Source: Saccharicrinis sp.
Lineage (GTDB): Bacteria; Bacteroidota; Bacteroidia; Bacteroidales; Marinilabiliaceae
Assembly (NCBI GenBank): GCA_024635585.1
Contig: JAGXIP010000052.1
Span: 1 to 61,842, forward strand
Direction: 5' to 3'
Length of the DNA stretch: 61,842 bases
Both the position numbers and the translations under genes were made by a program. Below are positions 49,301 to 59,991 of the stretch, piece by piece (positions within the stretch are counted from its first letter, which is position 1; every line of letters begins with the position of its first letter). The notes under the pieces are model-generated. The model was not told where the DNA came from. It ran no database searches and saw only the letters and a program-made list of their open reading frames with translations.

Positions 49301-52300
49301 ACCAACAACGGCGAAGCTCGTTTTACCAATCGCACAGCTCCTAACTATACAAATGAGGCCAATGATGGGATTGTTGATGTTAACTTTTTGAACGGTAGTA
49401 AGGATCAAAGTATTTTATGCCGTGGAATCACCAATTTTTATAGGATAGAGATTGACAAGGGGATAGATCAGACCTATACGCTTAATTTAGATGCCACCAA
49501 TGTGGATAATTTTAAATTGTTTGGGTATGCAGGTGAAGATCATGGTTCGGAATCCCAATTAGCAGAAAATAATAATGCATTTGGTTTGGTGCGGGGTACG
49601 GTAAGGATAGGAAATAGCATTGAAATACCTATGCTATCAAGTACCGCCTCCACTGGCAATTATAACATATCAGAAAATGCACAGCTGTGGATTGATGGCG
49701 GAAAAGTTATTAAAATAAGCGGTACAGCCATTGTTGTTTACGGTAAGATTAAGGTAAGTAACGGTACGCTTGATGCCTTGATAAGCAGTGGGTTAACTTT
49801 TCGCGGGAACGGAATCATCAATATTGAGGGTGGCACGGTTAACGCAAACCAAATTAGAACTTCGGTTATAGGAACATCAAATTACGGGGGTTATATCCAG
49901 ACAGGTGGAACGGTGAACGTGATAGGCGGCAGCACAAGTACGGATCATTATGTATTTTCGCTCCCTGCAAGCACGAGTGTATTTAATATGAGTGGGGGAA
50001 CCCTTAAAGTGAATACTTCAAACGGCAAAGGTGGAATTTTTATTAACTCGGCCGCCGAAAATATTAAGGTAACAGGAGGTACTGTAATTGCAGAAACAAG
50101 TAATGATACGCAGGATTTCTTGATCACATCAACAGCTCCGTTCTGGAATCTGTTGCTTAAAAATAGCACTACTGTTGCGCGTAAGTTCACACTTGGGCCA
50201 GCGGTGAATGTTGGTACTAATGTAAATGTTGATGCTCAGCCCTTAAGGGTGCTCAACGATTTCAGAATTTGGGGAAAAGAAACAGGTGGTGGTTCATACC
50301 CTGTCATTACGTTTGAGCCTGGCATAACCGATGTATATATTGGAGGTTCTTTTTTCATCGAAAATGGGGCGCAATATACTCCCATAAGCGGAGGCACGGC
50401 ACCTTATGATGCCATTGGTAACCAGCCCACCACGCGAAATACCACTTATTTTATTAAAACTGCTGCTACTGGAGCGGTAGAGGAATTGTACAGAGGGGAT
50501 GCTGCAAATCCTCTGGAACTTGGTAACCTTGTGATTGATCGTACAGCCGGACATGAGGTGAAGATGACTTCATCAGCCACACGTACCAACGAATCGATAG
50601 TGCTGGATATAAACGGTAACGCTTCGGTGCTATCGGGAACACTAAACCAAAATCTCTTTACCATACGCACATGGGGTGCCATAACCAATAACGGCCGCAT
50701 GGGTACTTGGTATCCAGGGGTTACACCCAGCCGTGCGCAAATACAGCTCGTGGAAAACCCAGCACTTACGCTTTCTACCAGCTCCAATGCCGTATTCGGT
50801 AACGTGCAGGTTAATGTTACCCCACCATCGGTATTAACGTTTACAAGTGATGTGTACATAGAGCGCATGGAGTATGTGAAAGGCCTTATTTACCTGAAAG
50901 GATATAATTTGAAGGTGGATAACCTGTGGCAGCTCGATCCGGCCATATTTGAGAACAGTGCTACCAATAGCTATTTGAAAGTTTTAAACACCGGACACTC
51001 CGGCAGTTCCATGATTTATACCGACGGTAAGGCCAGTGATGGTGGACTTACCTTGAGGGTTGCTGCGAACTCGCAGCCCGATGAAAATCAGCCTAACAGG
51101 CTGAACAATACCGGCCCCACCACCTATCCTCTTGGTTTCACAACAGACGGTGGTACAACTCGTTATTTTAGGCCTGCCCAGATAATGGTGCAAGATTACA
51201 GCACCCCGGGATACGTTAGCATCCGCCCGGTGTTGGGTGCATTGCCAACCACTAATCAGAGTGGAACTTCTTCGGTTTTACAGCACTATTGGCGGGTTTC
51301 ACATTCCGGTTTTAGTGCGTTGCCCAAGGTTTCTTTTCGTTTTTACTACCGCAACCGAACTGGAGTGGCTAATGTTGACCTTAGCTCGGGTACGGATGCA
51401 AACTATGTGCCTGGCAAGGTGTTGGACGAAAGTCCCTATACCCGTCAATTCGAGCCATTGGCTCATAACGATATTGTAAGAGCTTTTGGTGAAGGGAATA
51501 ATTCTCGTTTTATGACCGTAAACGGAATAGGAACTACAGGGCAGTTCTCTCATGCAGCAGGAGGTGTAACTCTTGAAAATGCCAACTACACTGCTGGTGA
51601 GGTCAGCCGCTTTTCAGGCAGCGTACTTATTTACTACTCCCGTGACTATAATCAGCAAGCTCAGTGGAATGATAATAGGGCATGGACCAGAAGCGATGTG
51701 CTTGATACGAGGTATGGACCACACGATAGCCGCCAGCCGGCCGCAAGTTCAGTTCCAGGAGCAGGTGATGTGGCCGTAATTGGCTGGATTCCATGGACAG
51801 ACGAGGGTAGATCCACTTTGAAAGGGCAACCTCACGGTATGTGGATAACTGATACCAGGCAGGTTGCCGAGGTGGTTTTTACAAAAATGACCGATGCCGG
51901 TGGTAATCCTGTTTCTAGGGTTTACCGATCTAACTTCCAGTTTAGACCTACGCTGACGATAGATGGTGGTAATGGTAAACTTTTCGCAAAACTCGTAAAG
52001 GGAGAAGGTTTATTCTGGAACCGGAGTTCCGACCCAGACTTTACTATTATGGATATCGGCGATTTTGCACGCCAAGACTCTTCGTATGTATTGTATGAAA
52101 ACTTTAATAACAACAGGGTCATATATAATACACCTGCGTTGTTACCAAACCTACTAATATCGAACGATGGCTGGGGAGCCAATAATCATAATTTCACATT
52201 TGCCAAGGATATTGTTACAACTGGTAACGTGGAACTGATAGGAAACGTTAATTTATTGCTCCCTACAGGTGCAAAAGGCGACATTACTGTTGGACGTGAT

Positions 52301-55300
52301 TTGGTTATGTTTGTTAACCAGAACTCAGGCAGTGGAGCTGAAATTGGCTATGGGAATTCGGGAACTGCACGAAAAATTGTTGTGGAAGGAGATGTGATCA
52401 TGGCCAATGCCAACAGTGTAATAAATGTAAGGGGCCCAAATACAACAGGAGGATTAGTTGATCATGAATTACACGTTCACGGCAATATTATTCAGGGCAC
52501 GGCTGCTCAAGCATCAACGGGGCTCAGGCTCTGGACTGCGGCAGATCAGGATAGGATAACCTTATACCTTGGGGGTAACAGTAATATGACATATAATAGG
52601 GTAAACGGTACTATTCCCGCTCTGTACCGTGTGGTTGTACATAAAGGAACCAGCCAGGCTACAACAGCCAGGTTCAATACAGACTTTACTTTAAATGGAA
52701 GTACTTCAGGTGTGGGTATTCCCAAAGCACTTGAATTACAAAATGGTACATTTATATATAGTAATACAAATGCTTCCAGAGTACTAGATCTTACTACAGG
52801 GAACGATAATTTTAACATCCCATCCACTGCCGGGCTTGAAATTCAGCAGGGAACAGTTAGAGCAAACGGTACTTCAGGAATTAGTCTGGATGGATTGCTT
52901 ACAATTAGTGGTGGAACACTCGATATGAGCGGTGGCGATAACCCCATTGAGTATTCGGCCTCGGGCAATGCAACTATATCGGTAACAAACGGAACGCTGT
53001 CTGTGGGAGGACAGATTCGCCGAAGTGCTACTTCCGATGTGGGCATACTTAAGTACCAACAGACCGGCGGTACCGTGATTGCGGGCAACAATGCGGCTAC
53101 GGTAAACAACCGCGGGGTTTTTGAGGTGCTTAATCAGGGCAGTTCGTTTAACATGACTGGCGGAGATCTTTACATTGCACGCAGTCAGACAAGCCCAACG
53201 ATATCGGCTTTTTATTTTAATCCGGATGTTTACAGTATAGATGCTTTGGCCAATATACATATAGGTCATTCATCAACACCCGCATCACAAACAATAGGAA
53301 TATATGCAGGTAAGCCTATGCCAGGTTTACGGATAAACAACACCAGCACCCGCAATCCTATTGCAAAGCTTGAAGTTGTTCCAGCTGTTATTAACAGTCT
53401 GTTACGGATTGACGCAGGTGTCGTATTGGATGCCAACGGTCTTAATCTTACACTTAACGGTAATATGGATGCTTTTGGTACATTTACGCCCAATGGCAAT
53501 ACTACTTACTTTAGCGGAAGTGCAGATCAAACTATCAACGGTGGCGGAACTGCTGTTAATTTTCATAATATCGATAAAACAGCATCGAATAACCTTTTAC
53601 TGAGTACTGGAAATACGCAATTGATTGTATCGAACAATCTTTCATTACATGCCGGAATATTTACTGATAATGGCAACACAATAAGCTTAAAGGGTAATCT
53701 GCTTAACAATGCCATACATGTAAATAGCGGCAGTGGCGACGGTATATCGCTTAACGGAAACATACCGCAGATTCTCGAAGGAATTGGTACTTTCGGAAAG
53801 CTGACTATAAACAACCCCAATGGTGTGAATATGCCGGTGGGTAGCCAATTCACAATTACCAAGTCGTTGAAAATGCAGGCGGGTATACTAAACATCGAAA
53901 GCAACCTGCTTATTATTGGTCAGGATGGTGTTATAGAACAGGCATCGCCATTTTCGGCGGCCAATATGATTGAGACCAATCTTTCATTTACGGATAATGG
54001 AGTTCGTAAAGTATTCCGCCCTGGAACCAGCCAGTTTACGTTTCCTGTGGGTTCGAATAATAAATATACGCCTGTAATATTTGATGTTACTGCAAATAGC
54101 AATAATGGAGGTAGTATTACCGTAAAGCTTGCAAACGAAAAGCACACCAGTATAATAGAGGATGTAGAGGCAGGTGTTCAGATTGTGGACAAAGATAATG
54201 CGCTGCAATATTATTGGACATTAACGGCTCAAGGAATGGTAGGCTTTTCCGCTGATGCCAAGATGGGGTATGTTGATACGGATGCGAAAATTACTGCTCC
54301 TTATACGATTGCAGATTACCATACGGCGAGTTTGCTGGCCGATGGCGAAGGGAAATGGTTGAAGTTTCCCAAGGCTGATTTTGACCAAGCAATTCAACAG
54401 CTTAAATTTAAGTTTACTAATGCCAGTGATGCAAAAATTAGCGGTGACTACACAGCCGGTGCTGGCGATGTTAGCCTAGACGGAGCTATACCCAACGAGG
54501 TGTCTAAGTACGAAACTGTTAAAGGTGGTGATTGGATTGATGGTTCCGTTTGGAATCCGAATTTGAGTGGTGGGCCTTATGGTGCTATTGCTAAAATAAA
54601 TAGTGGACATACCGTGGTTTTACCTGCCAATCCTGTTTCAGAATATATGACCGAAGTGTATGGAACGATTGTATTAAATTCAACGTTCGGGCACAGGTTA
54701 GGAATTGTTAACGGTACAGGAACCATCTCTCTGGAAACAGGTCAAATTCCGGCAGCTGTTTATGATAGCTTCTTTTCGTCAGCAGGTGGAACTCTTGAGT
54801 TTGGAGGTGCTTCTGGTTATGAGTTGCTTGGAAATGTATCAATGGTGAACCATTTGAAACTGTCCGGAACAGGTGAACGAAGGCTTCCTAATAATGACCT
54901 AACGCTCAACGGTAACCTCACCATCGATGGTGGGTTGGGTCTTGATGTTATAAATTATTATAGCCAAAGGCTTGGTGTAAAGGGCAATTTGTCTCGTACA
55001 ACAGGATCTTTTGAAGCGGGTAGCGGTGCAAATGCCACCCTTGCTTTTATCGGCACACTCACCCAGACGATTTCGGGCTCATTCTCTAACGCTAATGCGC
55101 TGAATAACTTTGAAATTAATAATGCAAACAGTGTAACTGTTACAAATGATGTAGAGATCGACAGGGAGCTTAAACTTATCAATGGACGAATCAATGTTGC
55201 CTCCGGAAGTCTATTCCGAATTAATTATGGGGCAAGTGTATCACCAGTAGCAGGATCCTCCTCATCTTTTGTTAATGGAACGCTTACTAAAGAGCTGATG

Positions 55301-58300
55301 ACAGGTAATAGTTTTACCTTTCCCGTTGGTGATCTTACTAATTTTGGCCCCGTAACCGTGCAAAATGTTACTGGTCCTGCGGGTGTAAACGACTGGAAAG
55401 TATCCTACTATTATGACAATGCCACCCTTGACGGATACGATACAGAAAGCTTTGGAAGCTCCATATCAACTGTAAGCCATTCGGAATACTGGAAAATGGA
55501 AGCGCCTACTGGCGGAGCATCAAAAATTAGCATCACATTAAATGGTTCAAGTGACGTGGCAAGTTCGGCGGTAAATTTATCTAATATAAAGGTTGTAGGA
55601 TGGAATGCCACTTCTAAGAAATGGGAGATTGTGGGTGCAGGTGCAACGGTAAGCGGAACGGCAACATCAGGAAAGGTAACAACTACTGCTTCGGTAAACT
55701 ACGGTAGCTACACTTATTTTACACTGGCATCGATAACACCGGTTGTAACCGGTACGGCCACCATGACAAGTGCACCAGTTGTAAATATTTGCGCTGGATC
55801 ATCAACCACCATAAAGGTCACTTTTTCAGGTTTAGCACCTTATGTACTTACCTACAATGCGGGGGCTACTTCCATAACTCCGCCTCCCATAAGTGCTACG
55901 TCTTATGAAATAACAGTAAGTCCTTCCACTACTACTGTATATACTTTGACAAGCATTACGGCCAATGGTGTTGCAGGAATAATTACTGGTAACAAGTCAA
56001 CTACAGTAAATGTGAGTCCGATACCTGTTGTTTTACTTTCAAGGTCAGGTTCAGGTAATATTTGCGAAGGCACCGGCATTACATTCACAGCCACTCCCGG
56101 ATTAGCGAATTATATTTTTAGGGTAGATGGCACCATGGTTCAAAACAGTGCAATCAATACCTATACCACCACATCGTTTTCATCAGGAATAAAATCGGTG
56201 GATGTTACTGGTACTAACAGTTCTGGTTGTTCGGCCACTAGCAGTGCGATAACAGTTGATGTGAATCCGCTGCCTGCGGTGGCAGGAGCCATCAGTGGTC
56301 CGGCATCTGTTTGTAGATCATCAAACGTTATATATTCTGTACCTGCCATTGCTGATGCAACAGGTTATACCTGGTCTGCGACCAACGGAGCCACAATTTC
56401 AGGCTCTGGTGCTACACGAACCATAACTTTTCCGACTGCGGGTACCAGTATCATAACTGTGCGTGGTACCAACGGCTGTGGTAACGGTGCGCCGTCCACT
56501 TTCAATGTAGCCGTAAATACTGCTTCAACCCCAGGTGCGGCAGGTACCATTGCAGGTGCTTCTCAAGTATGTAGGGGCGGTATTGGTTATGCTTTTACGG
56601 TTGGTGGTGTATCCAATGCCACTAGCTATATTTGGAGCTATTCAGGTACAGGTGCAACCATCAACGGAACAGGTAATAGCGTAACAATCGATTTTGCTGC
56701 AGGAGCCACGGCCGGTAATTTAACCGTGCGTGGAACAAACGGATGCTCCGATGGAGGAATTTCACCAGTTTTTGCCATTACAACAAGCGCACCTCCCACA
56801 GCTACCCTAGCACCAGCAAGCCCAACGGTTTGTAGCGGATCATCACTTATAATTACGGCTACACCAGCAGGAGGTACTCCAACTTACACACATGCCTGGA
56901 CAGGTGCCGGTGCCGGATCGTTGTCGTCAACTTCTATTAATAACCCGTCGTTTGCAAATGGGGATGGAGGAAATTATGACCTAATCTATACCGTTACCGA
57001 TTCAAAGGGATGCCGAGGATCGGCCGTTACAACAGTTATCGTATCTCCAGCTCCTGTGGCCAATGCAGGTCCGGATGCTTTAGATCTTTGTACAGGTACA
57101 TCTCCTGTTGCGATGACAGGGGCAACTGTCAGTGGAAGTTATACTGGAACGCCAACTTGGTCGGGTACTGGTGGCGATTGGACACAAAATCCTGATCCTG
57201 CACTTGCTACATTTACCCCATCAACGTCATCGGGATCAACAATAGCTACGCTAACACTGATAGGAGCCAATGGTTGTGCCAATGTAACTGATACTAGGGA
57301 AATGTCTTGGAGTAAGGCGCCAGATCAACCCGCCGCATTTGTGGTAAGCAGTTCGTCTGTCTGCCAGGGAGAGGATGTTATTTATACTGTGCCAAATGAT
57401 TTGATTGCAACTTCTTATAATTGGAATTACACTGGAGTGGGTGCAACAATCAATGGAAATGGAAATTCAGTTACGCTCAACTTTAGTTCGAGTGCTACAA
57501 GTGGAACATTGCGTGTTACTGCCACAAACAGTTGTAACACAAGTGCTGCGCGAACTCTGGATATTATAGTAAAGTCTTCACCTGCTGTTACTTTAATAAG
57601 CGATGCTGATAATGGACTCTTCTGTGTTGGTACCTCTGTTGCTATGGAAGCAGCGGAAGGTTTATCCGATTATATATTCAGAGTTAATAATGTGGATGTG
57701 GCACAAAGTGCTAGTAATATATTTGTATCATCATCTTTTAATAATGGAGATATTGTAGTCGTACGCGCTAATTATGACGGCGGATGTTATGGTGTTTCAA
57801 ATCAAATTACCTTGAATACACATTCGTTTAGCGATACGTGGACGGGGCTTGAAAATAGTGAATGGACTAATCCGGCTAACTGGTGCGACGGCGTTGTACC
57901 TAGCCCATCTGCAGATATAACTGTAAATAGAGTTGTTGCACCCCAAGCAAATCCAGTTATCACAACTTATGCGCAATTTAATAACCTGACCATTGCTCCT
58001 AACGCTTCTTTAACACTCAACCCCGGAGCCAAATTAACGATAAACGGTAATTTGGTAACCAATGATAAACTGATTGTTAAAAATACGGTAGCGCAGCCGG
58101 CTTCTATCATTACGCATGGAACGGTAACTGGAAATACAAATGTCCAATGGCCGTTGACGCAACGAGCTTGGTGGTACATTGGTCATTCAGTTACTGGGGT
58201 TGCTGAAGCGGATTATGATGGCTCTTTTGGTGCTGAGGATTATGCCCTTAATCAATATGATGGTAAATGGAACAGGATAGCTGGAACGGGTGATATGAAC

Positions 58301-59422
58301 CCTGGAAATATTTATTCATTTAACAAACCCTTAGAAGGTTATTCACTAACAATAAAGGAAACCGGAAAAATGCTAAGTTACAATGGCGTGCTAAATGCGG
58401 ATGTTGATTACCAACGTCAAGACTATTATCCAGGATGGCATCTAATTGCCAATCCATATCCATCCTATATAGATGTATCGCAACCAGGCTTCGATATGGG
58501 TGATTTTAGGAAAACAGTTTATATACGCAAAAGCGATAATCAAGTCTCTACCTACAGTATGCTTACTGGCGTGGGATTGTTACAGGGATCCAAATATATA
58601 TCGCCCGGGCAGTGTATATGGCTTAGAACTTATACGGATAATGATAAAGTTGTAATCCCCAGTTCTATACGTACACATAATCCCGATGCGTATGGTCTTA
58701 TGCTCAAAAGTGGATCTTATGAGCCCAGCGATAGGCTCCGACTTTCGCTTGAAAGTGAGTATGGTATAGACGAATCAGTGGTAATATTTAACCAATATGG
58801 TTCGGAAATCTTTACGGTCTACGACTCTGAAAAGTTGATGAACGGTGGCAATATTGCTAACCTTTATTCTCTAAAAAGTGGCAAAGAGATAGCTATTAAC
58901 TCGCTGCCTGAGTTAGCCAACGGCACCGTTATTCCTTTGGCCTATCAGGTAGCCGCCAAGGGCATAAGTCCGATGACCATCAAGGTTACCAATATGGATG
59001 AATTTATGCCTGAAGTAATGGTATATTTAGTGGACAATGTGGCTGGAACAACAATTGATTTGCGCGAAACACCATTTTATACCTTTACGCCAACGGTTGC
59101 CACTGCTAACGATAGGTTTGAGTTAAGGTTCGAAACCAGCATAAGTACCGCTGTGGATGAAGACATAAAAGAAAGTGTCACAAAAAATCAGGTGCTCATT
59201 TATGGCGTAAAACAAAGAGCACATATTAAAGTGGGTCAGGAACTGTTAAATGGTACCGACAAGTCAATTAAGGTTTATAATGTAGCCGGACAGTTGATGG
59301 CAACACACGAATTGAACAATGAGATAACAGAATTTGACCTGCCACAGCGCGATGCTGCGTTTATCATCCGAGTAAATATTGATGGCGTAACTCATAAAGC
59401 TGTAGTTATAGGGATGGATTAA
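46373..59422 (+). CDS. Giant T9SS-secreted repeat protein, adhesin-like (4349 aa)
   Basis: One uninterrupted frame of 13 kb. Signal peptide (1-22, SGIINAQ), then long Gly/Thr/Asn-rich beta-solenoid blocks with recurrent NGTLNV-like strands. Five W-modules mark block starts: SRNWNASNAW (about 32), GSWDDASTW (about 778), QAQWNDNRAW (about 1762), GDWIDGSVW (about 2719) and SEWTNPANW (about 3826). Residues about 3120-3810 form Ig/PKD-like repeats (GYTWSATNGATISGSG, SYIWSYSGTGATINGTG). The C-terminus repeats the domain of the 754-aa neighbour and ends in a type A sorting domain (VYNVAGQLMATHEL). Such proteins are exported through the type IX system and serve in adhesion or gliding; the role here is inference. 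Confidence 0.85.
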   Translation: MKNVYAFLMVVLLMLSSGIINAQNVGDFQSRGSRNWNASNAWQRFNGTSWQNNQGYPGETSGSGTVTILDGHNITLIASPTYAIAELVIATGNAATALTFNGGQTLNVTGDISVSSTSNNVAKSIALNAGTLSCANFYLTSTGGNSDNKDAFIVLTSGDLNVNGNITMNAVAARTYIRFNGGGIVDVGGIITGGNITSTDGGGTGAPTSGTVNYVGSGNRTLGNYTFYNLGIDKATPSTTVTSSSQAFTVSNDLTVTRGNLILEATDDHYTVGRDLSVEANGMLTHNVSWDGSGKLLSVGRNLSIAGTYNYPVPRAHLQMTGGGTKTINTGSSALSILTLQTGNYLANGTVTVNDNFWAMFGTTGSFSTNGQSVSAKASLLINGGTVNINGGALNVTGGVSVGTGGLNGALTMSSGTLNVDNIAISPACTFTCTGSPQINITGDLTNNGTFTGAGSNITLAGNANQSIAGFTTTGTVSNTKTGGTATLQGNVNGSGLSVGGSGGALDLGTGLSHTFSGAFNLSNGTINGGSSTLRLGGAVNVTGGAFTSGSGTVEYYGGAQTVPGTNYHNLTISGGNTKTLNGSARVNGNLNLNNGILALGSNDLTLSAVATASGTFSATRMIDVGSGSVIKEGNINDHFKLSFPIGMGANYTPVTIANFSATSILPGSTLRVRSFASAASGVNGAKPLNRHWLTSTTGISGSVLADISFDYIPSDIPVGGTAGKYEILYKPTAGVWGIPGGASAAGINPLRASAATTLDATWTGAEPVKQIFYSFKTGSWDDASTWTLDPSGTQLLNPNSVTPATSPTSLNDEVVILSGRTVTISANSKSNKSLSVIGTLNVGTTSGHSFTTISGTGRIRLAADNFPAGDATHFVTAGQGEGVVEYYGSSRSLNIARSYYNVDVNMTAANTLTLMRDYTIGGNLTITNGTFSINNNAATTPLSITVKGDVLVTAQGKIATGIANARHQLNLYGNFTNNGEARFTNRTAPNYTNEANDGIVDVNFLNGSKDQSILCRGITNFYRIEIDKGIDQTYTLNLDATNVDNFKLFGYAGEDHGSESQLAENNNAFGLVRGTVRIGNSIEIPMLSSTASTGNYNISENAQLWIDGGKVIKISGTAIVVYGKIKVSNGTLDALISSGLTFRGNGIINIEGGTVNANQIRTSVIGTSNYGGYIQTGGTVNVIGGSTSTDHYVFSLPASTSVFNMSGGTLKVNTSNGKGGIFINSAAENIKVTGGTVIAETSNDTQDFLITSTAPFWNLLLKNSTTVARKFTLGPAVNVGTNVNVDAQPLRVLNDFRIWGKETGGGSYPVITFEPGITDVYIGGSFFIENGAQYTPISGGTAPYDAIGNQPTTRNTTYFIKTAATGAVEELYRGDAANPLELGNLVIDRTAGHEVKMTSSATRTNESIVLDINGNASVLSGTLNQNLFTIRTWGAITNNGRMGTWYPGVTPSRAQIQLVENPALTLSTSSNAVFGNVQVNVTPPSVLTFTSDVYIERMEYVKGLIYLKGYNLKVDNLWQLDPAIFENSATNSYLKVLNTGHSGSSMIYTDGKASDGGLTLRVAANSQPDENQPNRLNNTGPTTYPLGFTTDGGTTRYFRPAQIMVQDYSTPGYVSIRPVLGALPTTNQSGTSSVLQHYWRVSHSGFSALPKVSFRFYYRNRTGVANVDLSSGTDANYVPGKVLDESPYTRQFEPLAHNDIVRAFGEGNNSRFMTVNGIGTTGQFSHAAGGVTLENANYTAGEVSRFSGSVLIYYSRDYNQQAQWNDNRAWTRSDVLDTRYGPHDSRQPAASSVPGAGDVAVIGWIPWTDEGRSTLKGQPHGMWITDTRQVAEVVFTKMTDAGGNPVSRVYRSNFQFRPTLTIDGGNGKLFAKLVKGEGLFWNRSSDPDFTIMDIGDFARQDSSYVLYENFNNNRVIYNTPALLPNLLISNDGWGANNHNFTFAKDIVTTGNVELIGNVNLLLPTGAKGDITVGRDLVMFVNQNSGSGAEIGYGNSGTARKIVVEGDVIMANANSVINVRGPNTTGGLVDHELHVHGNIIQGTAAQASTGLRLWTAADQDRITLYLGGNSNMTYNRVNGTIPALYRVVVHKGTSQATTARFNTDFTLNGSTSGVGIPKALELQNGTFIYSNTNASRVLDLTTGNDNFNIPSTAGLEIQQGTVRANGTSGISLDGLLTISGGTLDMSGGDNPIEYSASGNATISVTNGTLSVGGQIRRSATSDVGILKYQQTGGTVIAGNNAATVNNRGVFEVLNQGSSFNMTGGDLYIARSQTSPTISAFYFNPDVYSIDALANIHIGHSSTPASQTIGIYAGKPMPGLRINNTSTRNPIAKLEVVPAVINSLLRIDAGVVLDANGLNLTLNGNMDAFGTFTPNGNTTYFSGSADQTINGGGTAVNFHNIDKTASNNLLLSTGNTQLIVSNNLSLHAGIFTDNGNTISLKGNLLNNAIHVNSGSGDGISLNGNIPQILEGIGTFGKLTINNPNGVNMPVGSQFTITKSLKMQAGILNIESNLLIIGQDGVIEQASPFSAANMIETNLSFTDNGVRKVFRPGTSQFTFPVGSNNKYTPVIFDVTANSNNGGSITVKLANEKHTSIIEDVEAGVQIVDKDNALQYYWTLTAQGMVGFSADAKMGYVDTDAKITAPYTIADYHTASLLADGEGKWLKFPKADFDQAIQQLKFKFTNASDAKISGDYTAGAGDVSLDGAIPNEVSKYETVKGGDWIDGSVWNPNLSGGPYGAIAKINSGHTVVLPANPVSEYMTEVYGTIVLNSTFGHRLGIVNGTGTISLETGQIPAAVYDSFFSSAGGTLEFGGASGYELLGNVSMVNHLKLSGTGERRLPNNDLTLNGNLTIDGGLGLDVINYYSQRLGVKGNLSRTTGSFEAGSGANATLAFIGTLTQTISGSFSNANALNNFEINNANSVTVTNDVEIDRELKLINGRINVASGSLFRINYGASVSPVAGSSSSFVNGTLTKELMTGNSFTFPVGDLTNFGPVTVQNVTGPAGVNDWKVSYYYDNATLDGYDTESFGSSISTVSHSEYWKMEAPTGGASKISITLNGSSDVASSAVNLSNIKVVGWNATSKKWEIVGAGATVSGTATSGKVTTTASVNYGSYTYFTLASITPVVTGTATMTSAPVVNICAGSSTTIKVTFSGLAPYVLTYNAGATSITPPPISATSYEITVSPSTTTVYTLTSITANGVAGIITGNKSTTVNVSPIPVVLLSRSGSGNICEGTGITFTATPGLANYIFRVDGTMVQNSAINTYTTTSFSSGIKSVDVTGTNSSGCSATSSAITVDVNPLPAVAGAISGPASVCRSSNVIYSVPAIADATGYTWSATNGATISGSGATRTITFPTAGTSIITVRGTNGCGNGAPSTFNVAVNTASTPGAAGTIAGASQVCRGGIGYAFTVGGVSNATSYIWSYSGTGATINGTGNSVTIDFAAGATAGNLTVRGTNGCSDGGISPVFAITTSAPPTATLAPASPTVCSGSSLIITATPAGGTPTYTHAWTGAGAGSLSSTSINNPSFANGDGGNYDLIYTVTDSKGCRGSAVTTVIVSPAPVANAGPDALDLCTGTSPVAMTGATVSGSYTGTPTWSGTGGDWTQNPDPALATFTPSTSSGSTIATLTLIGANGCANVTDTREMSWSKAPDQPAAFVVSSSSVCQGEDVIYTVPNDLIATSYNWNYTGVGATINGNGNSVTLNFSSSATSGTLRVTATNSCNTSAARTLDIIVKSSPAVTLISDADNGLFCVGTSVAMEAAEGLSDYIFRVNNVDVAQSASNIFVSSSFNNGDIVVVRANYDGGCYGVSNQITLNTHSFSDTWTGLENSEWTNPANWCDGVVPSPSADITVNRVVAPQANPVITTYAQFNNLTIAPNASLTLNPGAKLTINGNLVTNDKLIVKNTVAQPASIITHGTVTGNTNVQWPLTQRAWWYIGHSVTGVAEADYDGSFGAEDYALNQYDGKWNRIAGTGDMNPGNIYSFNKPLEGYSLTIKETGKMLSYNGVLNADVDYQRQDYYPGWHLIANPYPSYIDVSQPGFDMGDFRKTVYIRKSDNQVSTYSMLTGVGLLQGSKYISPGQCIWLRTYTDNDKVVIPSSIRTHNPDAYGLMLKSGSYEPSDRLRLSLESEYGIDESVVIFNQYGSEIFTVYDSEKLMNGGNIANLYSLKSGKEIAINSLPELANGTVIPLAYQVAAKGISPMTIKVTNMDEFMPEVMVYLVDNVAGTTIDLRETPFYTFTPTVATANDRFELRFETSISTAVDEDIKESVTKNQVLIYGVKQRAHIKVGQELLNGTDKSIKVYNVAGQLMATHELNNEITEFDLPQRDAAFIIRVNIDGVTHKAVVIGMD

Positions 59423-59822
59423 AAGCCCCCCTCTCGTCCCCCCGAATGGGGGGGAAGCTAAGGAGGCACACGCAGTGTGCTTCGGGTGTTACTTACTTAC
59501 TCACGGGGTGAATATGAGCGTCATGCAAATATTCACCCCGTGAGTTTTTACAGCGGCAAGGCCTACAACCAACCGGTCTGCTATTTCGTACCTCATATCA
59601 TCCACCTCCCGAATACAAGTTCGGGACAGGCTCGCCTTTCCGCGTACCGCTGAAGCTTTAGCGTAGGAGCAAAAAAGGCGGGGAATCGTTGTGAGTGGTA
59701 TTTTTTTGGTTATTAAAATTTCTCCGCTGAAAATTAGAAGCTGTCTTTTATACGTTCTGCCCGAATAGCTCGAAGAGTTATTCCAAACTCTCCCCCCCAT
59801 TTTGGGGGAGTCGGTGGGGGCT
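59423..59822. mobile_element. Composite palindromic element, copy D
   Basis: Begins AAAGCCCCCCTC directly at the giant gene's stop and ends TCGGTGGGGGCT. Inverted ends of about 60 bp: CCCCCCGAATGGGGGGG matches the inverse of CCCCCCCATTTTGGGGG, and GCACACGCAGTGTGC lies opposite a GAATAGCTC..GAGTTATTC hairpin. Inside are the CACGGGG pair (59498-59545), a core near 59557, palindrome TCCCGAATACAAGTTCGGGA (59607-59626) and the 48-bp block at 59633-59680 in the same orientation as copy B. Confidence 0.75.
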
Positions 59823-59916
59823 CCCTCTCTCATCAGTTAATTTCTTCCATTCGTCATTAAAATGAGGCTGTTTTTAAACTAATAGTAACTTTTTATCTGG
59901 TAATCGTATAAAAAAG

Positions 59917-59924
59917 TAAATTTG
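59917..59924 (+). promoter_or_regulatory. Candidate -7 box upstream of leader copy 3
   Basis: TAAATTTG fits TAnnTTTG, about 70 bases before the leader start and 157 before the ATG at 60081, so the leader would be transcribed. Confidence 0.45.
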
Positions 59925-59991
59925 TAGCCATTTTGGGTTTTTGTATCATCTTAAAACCCAAAATTCTTAACAGAAAATATAAAATCTATTC

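Noticed and set aside
47404..56550. Many minus-strand ORFs inside the giant surface-protein gene
   Set aside because: They are reverse shadows of Gly/Thr/Asn/Val-rich codons; they share similar Pro/Val-rich composition, lack family features and lie opposite a clear 4349-aa frame.
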